Source of the DNA: Begonia masoniana
Taxonomy: Eukaryota; Streptophyta; Magnoliopsida; Cucurbitales; Begoniaceae
Length of the DNA stretch: 64,000 nt
Assembly (NCBI GenBank): GCA_022432975.1
Contig: CM039509.1
Coordinates: 17,607,261 to 17,671,260, forward strand
Direction of reading: 5' to 3'
Below, piece after piece: positions 23,901 through 36,220 of the stretch. Positions within the stretch are counted from its first letter, which is position 1. Every line of letters begins with the position of its first letter. Under the pieces are notes generated by a model. The model ran no database searches and was not told where the DNA came from. It was given only the letters and a program-made list of their open reading frames with translations. Both the position numbers and the translations under genes were made by a program.

Positions 23901-25376
23901 AATTGGCTCGTGTCTAATCCTGTAAAGAAGGCACCAACGGGTCAACTAGGTTTGCTGGAGATGTGGAGGATGTGTCTCCGTCAAATTCCATAAGATGGGA
24001 TGGTGTGACTTGGGATTTAAAAGCACTATCAGAAACAGAGAGGAACTAATTGCTGTTATTGATAAAGGAAAAATTGTTTCTTGGCTTCACCAATCAAAAT
24101 GAAAGAATTTGTATCAGCCTTTTGATGGTCTTGTACAGGTTAAATTTGTTTTTCCTCTTTGTAATGGCAATGTTTGGCTGCTAAGAAAGCAAAAGGGTTA
24201 AACTTTTAATTTCCATTCCCCAACACTCTATATTATATTTTCTTCTCTCAATTTGAAATCTAAATTAAAAACATTCAAAGCCCTAAAGCAAAAGTTGTAT
24301 TTTTCTCAGTTCTCTTCCTCATTTTTTTTTTTTTTTTTGATAGAGCAAGAAAGAGACGAAGTTCTTTTCTAGAAAGAGAGAGGTTAGGGACATAGTAGCA
24401 GAAACGGAAAATAATAGATTTCAACCAAAAGTTAACATCAAATAATCTATACAATATATCTTTAACAAAAAAATTAAAAAAAAAAAAGAAACTGCCGCAT
24501 TCAATTAACAGAAACTAAATTTACCTTGAGCAGAGGATGAAGATGACCACCTTCAGTAGGTTGACCTTTAGCACTGAAGTTATATTCTTTGAACTCTATT
24601 TCTTTCCAATCGCCCCTAGAGAAATCATCACACAAACAAACACTAGTTTTAGCATTTAAGTTGTAACTATATGAATATTTCAACAATATCTATAAAGCCT
24701 TAGAAAATAGATGGGAACAACACCTATATACACTGATGTATTAAAACTCCTTATAAACTTAAGATAAAAGCTCATTTGGGAGATATCTCTAGATAGATAC
24801 ACTAAAAAAGATCATTCCATTAAAAAAATCTACAAAAAACAATCCAATATTTCTATTTTTTCTCAAGAGAAGAAAAAATTGTCTCAGAATAATTTTTGTA
24901 ATCTATCCAACTAAGATTTTTTTCAAGAACTATTCTCTAATATGTCTCACAGCAAGTAATTCCTATCCAAATTGTTTCTTATTTCTCTGTTTTGGAAACT
25001 AGAAATCTATTTTCAGTAACAATTTCAGGTAGATTAATTCTCTATTAATGATTGAAACACTTACTAAGCCAGCCATCTTAAAGAAACTACAGTAGTTAGC
25101 AACAATGTATTTGGCACCATAACACTCGCAAAATTTAGAAAAGAATAGCAGAAAAATATTATAACATTAGGACAGTATATAATGGGGAATATGTCACAAG
25201 ATAAGGTGCCTGCATCAGACACATGCCATCAATTGCACCAGCTATCTTGGAAATAATGTTGGCATTCACAAGAAATTTCTCATAATTAATATTTCTTTGA
25301 TGTTTGAGGTTGTGTTATCCATACATTTCGCCAATTTATTCAAGAGATTGATTTGCAAGTTAAAAGTAAAAGGATG

Positions 25377-25419
<43 letters not shown>

Positions 25420-28349
25420 TTGGTATTAATTCCACAGCCAGAGTATTTTTAACCAAATGAAATACGGTTGCAAGTACTTTATATCTCATAACCAAGTGAA
25501 ATACCTTTGCAAATTATCTCGAGTCAAATCCGTTGCAGGCTTTTTTCTTCTGGGAGCATAGTTAGGACCCTTCTTCACTTTGTAGCCCTTCCACGTTCTA
25601 AACAGAACAATAAAACTTTTTACGATGATAATCGCAAAGATGGCATCAATCAATATGCAACAATAAGAAAACTCAAAGCATTAAACTTAAACAGTTGATT
25701 GGCCAATATAAGAAAAAAAAAAAGATAGTAAGACATAAAACATGATCAAATATCATTTAACAAAATCCATAAACAAAGAGATACCATTTCATCATTAAGT
25801 CCTTCGCAAAGAGAATATTAAACATCAAACACACAAGGAAAATAAGACAAGATGATTACTGAGACACAATAAGCTTTCTTGCTTTAAGAGCCCTAATACC
25901 ATCTTCATCGATGTCCTGAAAACATAAATAACAGATTGATTAGCTGCTCTCCAACCAACAACTAAAAACGTTAAAAAGAACCACAGTAACAATAAATAAG
26001 TGAATTTGATCTAATAACCCATACATTGAAAATAAAAGTTAAGCGTAGGTCAGTAAGAGAGCTCCTTAGTACATTGCATTTGTTAATTTCTATACATACG
26101 ACCTTACAAACAGATAGAATTATCTTCATACTTAGTCAAATACAAAATCTACATTTCTGTAGAAGGTGAAATTAGAAATGCTAGTAGGCCCATCCTAGAA
26201 TTGGAAGAGAAATGCATGTCACGTGGCCCAATAGAAACTTAACCATAATCAAGTGATAATCATGTCAACAAACATCAATTGCCTTTAGAAGAAAGAGAAT
26301 CTCAATTTTCAAGGTCCGTTACCAATAAATATAAACTTCAGCTCGCATCCTGTAAAACCCCTTAGCACATATTACATTCAAAAAAACCACAACCCCCATG
26401 TTCTTGGACTTCAATGACCATAATTAGTCGAAGAAAAAATTCAATTTCCACCTTAAAATCTTTAAGCTTGTGAGACCAGCTCAGACAAGTTCTATAATTG
26501 TTTTTTACAGAAAAATTATATTCCTAACCAAAGAAACATCATACAATATTTACTAATCACAAGGAAAAATCCTGAAACTTGCAGTAATCAAAGCTTCTAT
26601 GTTTGCTAAGTACATATATTTAATGATAACAAAAAGAACCTATTTGGAATTACAAGCTATGTAAATTAACAAATTGAACTTTTGAATGACAAGGGCTTTA
26701 TAATAAAATTAGAAAAGATAAATGAGGCTGAAAGGGTAAAGGAACTTGAATATGAGATAGGTAAAAATGTCTACGATGAGCATCATCGTTAAGGAGATGC
26801 CAATGAATATCCAAAATCTTGAACATTTTGACAATAATGACATCAAAATTTTATTTGGAATTACAAGCTATGTAAATTAACAAATTGAACTTTTGAATGA
26901 CAAGGGCTTTATAATAAAATTAGAAAAGATAAATGAGGCTGAAAGGGTAAAGGAACTTGAATATGCGATAGGTAAAAATGTCTACGATGAGCATCATCGT
27001 TAAGGAGATGCCAATGAAGATCCAAAATCTTGAACATTTTGACAATAATGACATAAAAAATCTTGAAAAACTATTCACCTGTCCATCTTTTATATGCAGA
27101 AGTAGATTTTTCACCTTGTCTTCAACGTGTTGAACCTAAAGTTGTCAAATTCATAAATAAAGATAAGGCACTATATATGAGTCAAAGAGTAACTTAAGAA
27201 AACACGAGCTACAAAAAAGCACCACCAGATAGTTTGGTTACACTCAGCATCACTTGCACTAGCCAAAAAAGACAGTTACACATTGTCAATGTACAATAAC
27301 TTCGATACACATAATATTTTGCTGACAAATATACTGGACCACATTGCACACACAATGTCTTCTAATCTGTTAACCATAATAAAGGCTACCACAAGGTACA
27401 TTCATACAACATTTGTTGACCAATTTATTATTTTTCAATATTGTGCATACAAGTAAAATGCTCACCTTCCTGGATACTAAATGCTTTCCCATGTCTACCC
27501 ACTTGTTCTTTGCAGCTTGGGCACAACCAATTTTGAAAACAGATTGGCTTAACTTTCTCTGCATGCAGACACCAATGTGAATCAAAGTTAAGAGATGTGT
27601 TCCAAAACCATAAAAGAATTATTGTAATGAAAAAGAAAAACAACATTATTTTCACAACAGTAAGCACCTGCAAATCTTCTCTTGGAATGCCTTCTGGTGG
27701 TATAGCCAAGAATAGCTGAACTTCAGGTGACCCTGCGGCAGCATAAGTTGTTCCCTCATCAGTCAGAACCCACGTCTCCTTCTTAATATCCTGAATGTTT
27801 CTCAAGTAACAAAATGTAATTGTTTTGAAAATTTCAGTCATAATCCTGAGACTTCATCAACCCTCTCGAGCCAATAAACAATACAAATATCTAATAGCAC
27901 CAAAATAATAAAATTAACAGTAACTAAAGTAACCCCACTAACTGGAAAAATCAATATTCGAAAAATACAAAACTTTCATCTGATCTTCCTTACAACTTCA
28001 ACTAGACTTCTTAAAATTCTACTCCAACAATAAAACTAAACATCTCCCATCAACATAAGGCACCCACAGTGCATGGTTTTTAAACACTATACGTCTTAGA
28101 CAATAATGCAACAGTATTTTCCTTGAAGCTCAGAAAATCCCGCAAACAAACAAAACAAAATCTTAAAAAATACAGCTAGAATAAAAAAGCCAGCTCTCAT
28201 ACCTCCGCATCAACATATCTGAAGCCATGGAGACTTTTGATTACATTAACGACGTCATTGTGATCGAGCCCAAAGTCATTGGCAAAGAGTCCAGAATCTA
28301 ATATTTCAGGATTCTTTTCCAGATAGCTAAGAATTGCTTCCTCAGCCAT
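20965..28349 (-). CDS. Cytosolic phenylalanine--tRNA ligase alpha subunit, 18 coding exons
   Basis: The product charges tRNA-Phe in the cytosol as the alpha chain of an alpha2-beta2 class II synthetase. Coding exons (minus strand): 28203-28349, 27668-27790, 27466-27558, 27079-27135, 25860-25915, 25505-25597, 24525-24615, 23208-23245, 23075-23113, 22537-22613, 22275-22359, 22087-22183, 21871-21967, 21602-21673, 21446-21512, 21236-21361, 21083-21137, 20965-21015. They sum to 1464 nt, or 487 residues plus TAG, close to the plant family length of about 485. Phase agrees at every junction. The protein starts [16 protein letters not shown] (N-terminal winged-helix region). Residues 246-265 carry [18 protein letters not shown], 343-365 motif 2 ([19 protein letters not shown]), and 448-456 motif 3 (GLSLERPTM). 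All introns are GT-AG except the one after exon 12, which is GC-AG. A 5' UTR intron is likely (TTTGTAG about 10 nt before the ATG). The gene looks intact and functional. Confidence 0.96.
22085..22087 (-). other. GC donor of the PheRS intron 12
   Basis: Exon 12 ends GCACAG at 22087 and the intron begins GCATTATATG instead of GT. The acceptor is TGTGCAG before 21967. Joining here gives the family-consistent [13 protein letters not shown] sequence in frame, and no GT donor nearby does so. Confidence 0.85.
25381..25414. repeat. (GA)n microsatellite in PheRS intron 6
   Basis: About 17 uninterrupted GA units. Confidence 0.95.
26641..27062. repeat. 211-bp tandem duplication in PheRS intron 4
   Basis: Two adjacent copies (26641-26851 and 26852-about 27062) start TATTTGGAATTACAAGC and differ at only a few positions (for example GAGATAG/GCGATAG and GAATATCC/GAAGATCC). 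The second copy ends just before exon 4 (27079). Confidence 0.93.
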
Positions 28350-29263
28350 AACCTAATCTACAAAGCACACGAATCTGTAAAGCTCCAAACATACATAAGA
28401 TGAGAAAATATCCATATTTTGGGAAGTAAAGAGACAAATTATCAACGGTCTCAAGAGCTAAGCATGTAGGTTGAAAATAGTTTTACCATTTATATATTTA
28501 TTAGCACTCCCCTCATATAAAGATAAATTATCAATAATCTCATAAGTTAAGCTTGTAAGTTGAAAATAATTTCATCATTCATATATTTTTTAACGAGAAC
28601 TACGAAACAAAGCGATTTTTATGAGAGAGAGGACGATGGAGAGGGGTGACCTGGACGGCATCCAATAAAAAGTTGAGAGACTTAGAAACTTTGTAATAAC
28701 TCAGAAAGAGAAATATAAAGCATATTCATATTCATCATCTACGCCCAATTTATCAACATTCAATTATAAATCAGTCCATCAAACATAAATACAGAGGACG
28801 TTCAACTATTCGGACTTGCGAGCCACAACAAAATGGAAAAAAAAAAAAAAAGATTTTTAAATGAATGCACAATATTGATTTGGGTTGGAGGCTCACTGAC
28901 CCCTGTATTTCTCTCTCAACAATGGTGGTGCCAATTGAACACAGAGAGGAGGCAATAGAGACAGTGACAGAGAATAAACCAGATAATTGAGAGAAGAAAA
29001 TGGAAGTCGAGAGAGAGAGAGAGGGGGGGTGTGGCGGAGGAACGGTCAGCAAGAGATAGGAATGAGCGCCGGCGGTTAGTGGAGAAATTCAAGTCCACCC
29101 TGAAAGTTTCCTCCTCTGCGAATTGAGAAAAATGCGAGAAGTTAGGGAGGAGGCGGGTGTCATGAGAAAATGCCTCAATTCCAAACAAAATAAATAAATA
29201 AATAAATAACAAAAATATGTCTTTATTTTGTCATTTTTTGTACATTTTGTCAATTTTGGGTTG
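28350..29263 (-). promoter_or_regulatory. 5' UTR and promoter region of the PheRS gene
   Basis: No other gene is seen. On the minus strand a pyrimidine-rich run (CCCCCCTCTCTCTCTC, about 29005-29033) looks like a plant Y patch near the transcription start. Sequence around 28900-29000 is plausible 5' UTR exon, separated from the ATG by an intron ending TTTGTAG just upstream of 28349. An AAATAAATAAATAAAT run lies at about 29190-29210. The hAT element at 29272 marks the upstream limit. Confidence 0.5.
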
Positions 29264-30347
29264 GATTTAAGTAGGGGTGGGCGGACCCAAACCAAACCAC
29301 GGGTTCTAAATCAACCCAGGCTTTGTGATTTGGTTTGGTTCAACGGGTCGGGTTCACATATTTTTCATCAGGTTTCGGTTTGGTTTGAAGTTATGATGAC
29401 AACTTGAACGCTTAACCTAACAAACCGAACTTTGAATTAGGTTCGGTTTGTGCTCGGTCCTCGTCCATCTTCCAAATCACATCACAGTCGCAGGCGCAGC
29501 GCAACCCTCAACCTTCGCAGTTCGCAACTCGCAATCGCAGCTATTCCCTTCGCCAATGTGAGTTTTTGCACACTCAATTTGAGTGTTTTTGGTACTTCGC
29601 CCGTGTGGCCGTTGATGAAAACAATGGATATATCAAACCCGAGATCATTCAACAACATAGAATAGAAACTCTGGAACGCCTTTGAAATCAAGTATAAGAA
29701 ACTTGACCTCAATCAAATCTTGTCGACGGAACCAAAGTTATCAAACAAGGAGCTTGACCCGTAACCAAACTTGTGGTTAGAACCAAACTATCAAGTTGAT
29801 CTTTCAAGTTTTGACTTGAAGAATATTTAGTTCTTCACAAAGAACTAAATCGTGTATATTGATTGTATAATATTATGTCTTTAAATAGGATACAAAATAT
29901 TCTAAGATAATAAGAAAAGTAATTAGGAAACATCTAAAGATTAAGAAACTTAAAAAATTAATAAAAGAAAATTAGACTAAAACAAAAGCAAATTAAGTAA
30001 TCAAATAAAAATAAACTTTGACAAGATAATAAAAAGAAATTTGAACCAATTTGTTTGATGAATTTTGTAGCTCGCCTTCCTAAATTCATGTCTCACCTTT
30101 TTGCAAAAATTATGAAATAATTGATTGCCAATTTGATAAAGAAATGGGAACTCTGCATGTTTTGTTGTTGTACTTTCATCCCACTTGCTACTAAATCTTT
30201 GGGTATTTTGCAAGTATCTTCCATCTTCATTTCCTCTCAAGTATCTTCTTCAATACTTAACATATTTATTAATTTCAATTTTTGTTGAAAATAATCTTTC
30301 TACTGGATTTCTAGAATCAATTCATGTAAGGCTTCATGCATTTTCTT

Positions 30348-31185
30348 TATAATAATTCTTTTTCCCAGTAAGATATTGTCCACTCTTGAGATTGGGCCGT
30401 AGCCCAATATTCTCCCCTCACATTTTTGTTTGGCGAGGACTTCCCAGTTGTTCACCCAACATGGTACTGCTCTCACCGGAGCACTTTTAACTTCGAAATT
30501 CTTATGGGATCCGTTACCAATTGTGCTCAAAAATACGTCTTACTATTTTGGGAGGGTTTCCTTACATATGTTTTATTTCCATATGCCTCCTCAAACGATG
30601 TGCGATTGTGACAACCCACTTTTTACGACCCGAGATTTGCCTATACTCAAGCCCGGGATTTGCCTACACTCGACTTAGGTCCTGAGGTTTATCCCGCAGT
30701 CGTGCTCATACATACACATTCGGGTCATCACAATCACCTCCCGCCCCCCCTTGGGAGCTCAACGTCCTTGTTCGCCACATGTCCGGTTGGGTACAGGCTC
30801 TGATACCATTTATAACGACCCATTTTTCCAGTAAGATATTGTCTGCTCTGGAGATTGAGTTGTAGCCCAATATCCTCCCCTCACGGATTTGTCTGGCGAG
30901 GATTTCTCAGTCGGTCACCCAACATGGTACTGCTCTCACCAGAGTACTTTTAATTTCAGAGTTCTTATGAGATCCGTTGTCAATTGTACTCCAAAACGCG
31001 TCTTACTATCTTGAGAGGGTTTCCTTACATATGTTTCTTTTCCATATACCTCCCCAAGCTATGTGGGATTATGACGACCCCCTATTTACGACCCGAGATT
31101 TACCTACACTCGGCTTAGGTCTCGAGATTTGCCCCGCAACCCAGCCTCGTAGTCATGCTCATATGTACACATTCGGGTCATCACA
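30348..31185 (-). mobile_element. Cassandra TRIM, complete, with 5S rRNA-like LTRs
   Basis: The 5' LTR (minus strand) is 30811-31185, the internal region 78 bp, and the 3' LTR 30348-30732. The primer-binding site TGGTATCAGAGC (minus, 30797-30808) complements initiator tRNA-Met and lies 2 nt inside the 5' LTR. A G-rich purine tract (plus strand ATCACCTCCCGCCCCCCCTT) precedes the 3' LTR. Both LTRs contain 5S-derived sequence (antisense at about 30435-30520 and 30898-30985). The 5-bp duplication TTCTT flanks it (30343-30347, 31186-31190). It has no protein-coding capacity, so it depends on other elements for movement. Confidence 0.93.
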
Positions 31186-31257
31186 TTCTTTGTTCTTGAT
31201 TTTGTCATTAGGCCTCCAATATCTTAACATGGATCTTTAATTTTAGACTTGAAATTG

Positions 31258-31700
31258 ATTACACCTTGTTTCACATCATCCATGATTGTGAGTAAGTCAC
31301 TCATTGTGACTCCTAGAGTGAGTGTGTGCACACTTTGAACACTCACTCCTCAAAGTGTGCACACACTCACACTCCGGCACATCACAGTGAGTGATTGTGC
31401 AAACACTCACATTGTGACCATGAGTGCTTGTGATTGGGAGCACTCACGGTCACTCACAATGTGCAGGGATTGTGTGCAATGTGCACCAGGATTATGAGTG
31501 TACATTTGCACACCCTCACTCATAGTGTGCACAATCACAATGTGCATAACACTATGATTGTTCGTGTGTTTTCTGTTGTGTGCACACTATGACTATGCAC
31601 AAGCATAACACTCACAGTTTTATGAGTGTGAGTGTGCCTAAGCAATTAAGCATAACACTCACAATGTTATGCTTATGCACACTCACAGTGTTATGCTTAT
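31258..31700. repeat. CACTCAC/GTGAGTG motif cluster in the hAT element
   Basis: The heptamer CACTCAC or its reverse complement occurs many times, mixed with GTGTGCAC and TTATGCTTAT. It includes a perfect inverted repeat with 21-bp arms (31318-31338 and 31350-31370) around an 11-nt loop. The cluster lies just upstream of the transposase start at 31758. Confidence 0.8.
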
Positions 31701-33354
31701 TGTTTGGTGATTCAATTATGAATATGTGGACCTACGGTTCGTGCTTGTTTTTTTAGGATGGAAAGTCAAATGAGTGATAGTAACATTAATAAAAGGAAAG
31801 GGACGTTTAGATCTCGTACTTGGGAGCACTTTACATAGGTAGAAGATAGTGATCCCAAAAGATCCTAAAGCTAAAGGCAACTATTGTGGGCAACTTTATG
31901 CATGTCATACGCTTAAAAGAATGATACATCGAATATGACAAGGCATTTACGTACTTGTAAAAAATATTTGACAGGACTATACAACGAAGAAAAAAGATGT
32001 TACCTTTTGTTAAGAAAAAGCAAGAATACTCTAAAGTGTCAATGTTTACGCAATCAGGTGTACGTAACTACATTGCCAAAATGCTTATTAAAGATGAATT
32101 GCCAATGAGAATGGTTGAATAGGAAGATTTCAAAGAATTGCTTGAATATTTTCAAGGCTCGTTTGTTATGTCATTGCGCAGAACGGTTGGAAGGGATATT
32201 AAGATGATATACAAAAAAGAAAAAAGTCAATTGAAAGAGTACATCGAGAAAAGTAGTCAAAGAGTATGTTTAACTATGAATACTTGGAATTCTAATCAAA
32301 ATATCAATTACATGGTATTGACGGGACATTTTGTTGATGGCGAGTGGAAGTTGCACAAGATGATTTTGAATTTTTGACGGATTGATAACCATAAAGGCGA
32401 AACCATTGGAAACATTCTCAAAAAGTGTTTTCTTGATTAAGGAATTGAGAATGTGTTCACTATCACTTTTGATAACGTCTTTTCGAATGATGTTGTCATT
32501 TCATATTTGGTTAAGAGATGGAGAATGCATTCATATACATTGTTTTGCTCATATTCTGAACTTGATTGTTAATAATGGGCTGAATGAACACCACGATTCA
32601 ATTAGTAGAGTACAAAAGGCAGTAAAGGATGTTAAATCTTCACCAGGACACCTATAACAATTTAAAAGTTGTATTGACAGCTTGAAAATTAAAGTTAAGG
32701 GTAATGTAAGCTTTGATGTGCCAACTCGATGGAACTTTATGTACTTGATGTTAGAAAATGTTGAAAATTATGAAAAACCCTTTAAAAAATTAGGAGAATG
32801 TGATAAGAATTTCGTATTAGACATGGGAGATGAATGACCTCCTACAAACGAAGATTGAACTAACATTAGAGAATTCTGCAAGTTTTTTAAAGTGTTTTAT
32901 GACACAACTATCAAAGTTTCCACCTCATTGCATATCACCTCAAATTTGTATGTTAGTGAAGTGAAGATGATTATCCAAAAGTATGCCAAGGGTGATAATG
33001 TGTTATTGAGAAGAATGACTCTTTGAATATTAAACAAGTTTGACAAGTATTGGGGAAGTTTTAACAAGCTCAATTCTCTTGTCTTTGTAGCTGTTCTACT
33101 TGATCCAAGATGCAAATCAAAATCCTTAAAACATTATATGAGCATTTTCCTAGGTAATAAACGTGCTGGAGATTTTATGAAACAAATAGAGACTGTAATG
33201 GAAAGATTATATGGAGTACAAAGTTGATGAGTTATCGAGTTCAAGCATTGTTGCAAATCCACCGAAGACTACTACTCTTGTATTCTCTATGTATTTTGAC
33301 AATTGCTTAAGTATGATACTTCAAGTAATATGTCTGAAGTTGTAACGCCCCGAT

Positions 33355-35302
33355 CAACATAACTTCATCTGCCGATGAAGTCAACATAACTTCATCTGCC
33401 GATGAAGTCAACATAACTTCATCTGCCGATGAAGTCAACATAACTTCATCTGCCGATGAAGTCAACATAACTTCATCTGCCGATGAAGTCAACATAACTT
33501 CATCTGCCGATGAAGTCAACATAACTTCATCTGCCGATGAAGTCAACATAACTTCATCTGCCGATGAAGTCAACATAACTTCATCTGCCGATGAAGTCAA
33601 CATAACTTCATCTGCCGATGAAGTCAACATAACTTCATCTGCCGATGAAGTCAACATAACTTCATCTGCCGATGAAGTCAACATAACTTCATCTGCCGAT
33701 GAAGTCAACATAACTTCATCTGCCGATGAAGTCAACATAACTTCATCTGCCGATGAAGTCAACATAACTTCATCTGCCGATGAAGTCAACATAACTTCAT
33801 CTGCCGATGAAGTCAACATAACTTCATCTGCCGATGAAGTCAACATAACTTCATCTGCCGATGAAGTCAACATAACTTCATCTGCCGATGAAGTCAACAT
33901 AACTTCATCTGCCGATGAAGTCAACATAACTTCATCTGCCGATGAAGTCAACATAACTTCATCTGCCGATGAAGTCAACATAACTTCATCTGCCGATGAA
34001 GTCAACATAACTTCATCTGCCGATGAAGTCAACATAACTTCATCTGCCGATGAAGTCAACATAACTTCATCTGCCGATGAAGTCAACATAACTTCATCTG
34101 CCGATGAAGTCAACATAACTTCATCTGCCGATGAAGTCAACATAACTTCATCTGCCGATGAAGTCAACATAACTTCATCTGCCGATGAAGTCAACATAAC
34201 TTCATCTGCCGATGAAGTCAACATAACTTCATCTGCCGATGAAGTCAACATAACTTCATCTGCCGATGAAGTCAACATAACTTCATCTGCCGATGAAGTC
34301 AACATAACTTCATCTGCCGATGAAGTCAACATAACTTCATCTGCCGATGAAGTCAACATAACTTCATCTGCCGATGAAGTCAACATAACTTCATCTGCCG
34401 ATGAAGTCAACATAACTTCATCTGCCGATGAAGTCAACATAACTTCATCTGCCGATGAAGTCAACATAACTTCATCTGCCGATGAAGTCAACATAACTTC
34501 ATCTGCCGATGAAGTCAACATAACTTCATCTGCCGATGAAGTCAACATAACTTCATCTGCCGATGAAGTCAACATAACTTCATCTGCCGATGAAGTCAAC
34601 ATAACTTCATCTGCCGATGAAGTCAACATAACTTCATCTGCCGATGAAGTCAACATAACTTCATCTGCCGATGAAGTCAACATAACTTCATCTGCCGATG
34701 AAGTCAACATAACTTCATCTGCCGATGAAGTCAACATAACTTCATCTGCCGATGAAGTCAACATAACTTCATCTGCCGATGAAGTCAACATAACTTCATC
34801 TGCCGATGAAGTCAACATAACTTCATCTGCCGATGAAGTCAACATAACTTCATCTGCCGATGAAGTCAACATAACTTCATCTGCCGATGAAGTCAACATA
34901 ACTTCATCTGCCGATGAAGTCAACATAACTTCATCTGCCGATGAAGTCAACATAACTTCATCTGCCGATGAAGTCAACATAACTTCATCTGCCGATGAAG
35001 TCAACATAACTTCATCTGCCGATGAAGTCAACATAACTTCATCTGCCGATGAAGTCAACATAACTTCATCTGCCGATGAAGTCAACATAACTTCATCTGC
35101 CGATGAAGTCAACATAACTTCATCTGCCGATGAAGTCAACATAACTTCATCTGCCGATGAAGTCAACATAACTTCATCTGCCGATGAAGTCAACATAACT
35201 TCATCTGCCGATGAAGTCAACATAACTTCATCTGCCGATGAAGTCAACATAACTTCATCTGCCGATGAAGTCAACATAACTTCATCTGCCGATGAAGTCA
35301 AC
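33355..35302. repeat. 27-bp minisatellite, about 72 near-identical copies
   Basis: The unit is ACTTCATCTGCCGATGAAGT plus CAACATA. It holds a perfect 8-bp stem with a TGCC loop. Units are almost identical across about 1.95 kb. Because 27 is divisible by 3, a 665-codon open frame appears on the minus strand (period MLTSSADEV); this is a by-product and not a gene. Confidence 0.97.
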
Positions 35303-35989
35303 ACAAATTCATCTGCCGGCAGATTTCCATCTTCCTATAGACAAACGCACGACATCTATCGATGACGTCAGCCGGATGATTCCTTCATCCAACATCTGCC
35401 GATCGCTAGACGACAAAAACCTACACAACATCTTCCGATAGGCAACTTAACCATGACTCAACATCTACCGATAGACATCATCTACCGATAGAGAACAAAA
35501 CAACATTTCATCAACTCCTCGTTATAAAACACTACTCCAACTACAGAAAAGGATTTACTTACTCTACTGAAATCATTCAAAAACGATTCAACCATTGCAT
35601 TACTCAAAATTCAGCAAGTACTAACATCTAGACCCAACAAGATACGGTTATCGGGAAGGAAAACTCAAAACATGTTCAAAACTTTGAAATCAATTCTGTC
35701 ATGAAAACTCAACATACTCAGACTGAATCTTTAACTACTAGTCCTCCACACTGATAGACATCAGTTAAACCGCCCCATCAGCTGCCAGAACATTGAATAG
35801 GTGCACTCCTCCAACCCGGCTAGTCCTCAGTTAACTCAGTAAACACACCTGCTGTCACTTCTTCACCTACATCACAAAACTCATCTATTAGCCTAATGCT
35901 AAGTAAGTAATGCAAAATGAAATGAATTACTGAAACATAAACTCCTAATCATGCAGTTTCTACTTTCTCATCTCAGTTGCTCATTCATC

Positions 35990-36220
35990 GTTTCTGATTC
36001 AGACCCCCCTGTGAAATTGGGAGTTGGATCAACTCTCCCAAAGTATATATCCACTGACTCATTAAGGGGCGGATTATTTCCCTTAACAGTAAATCTGATT
36101 CACATGTTCAGATCCCCCTGTGAAATTGGAAGTTGGATCAGCTCTTCCAAAGTATATTTATATCCACTGTCTCATTAAGGGGCGGATTAATTCCCTTAAC
36201 AGTAAGTCTGATTCACTTTG
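35990..36220. repeat. 109-bp tandem duplication in the solo LTR
   Basis: Two copies share CCCCTGTGAAATTGG, GTTGGATCA, CTCATTAAGGGGCGGATTA and CCCTTAACAGTAA, with moderate divergence. Confidence 0.8.

Noticed and set aside
28771..29295. Overlapping minus-strand frames upstream of the PheRS gene
   Set aside because: Low-complexity, in the 5' UTR/promoter; no domain, and frames overlap each other.
33355..35302. CRISPR-like array
   Set aside because: Units are contiguous with no unique spacers, in a plant LTR with a target-site duplication.
33307..35304. 665-codon open frame on the minus strand
   Set aside because: It is the translation of the 27-bp tandem repeat (a multiple of 3 without stops) inside a solo LTR; no domain, and the frame merely runs out at the array edges.
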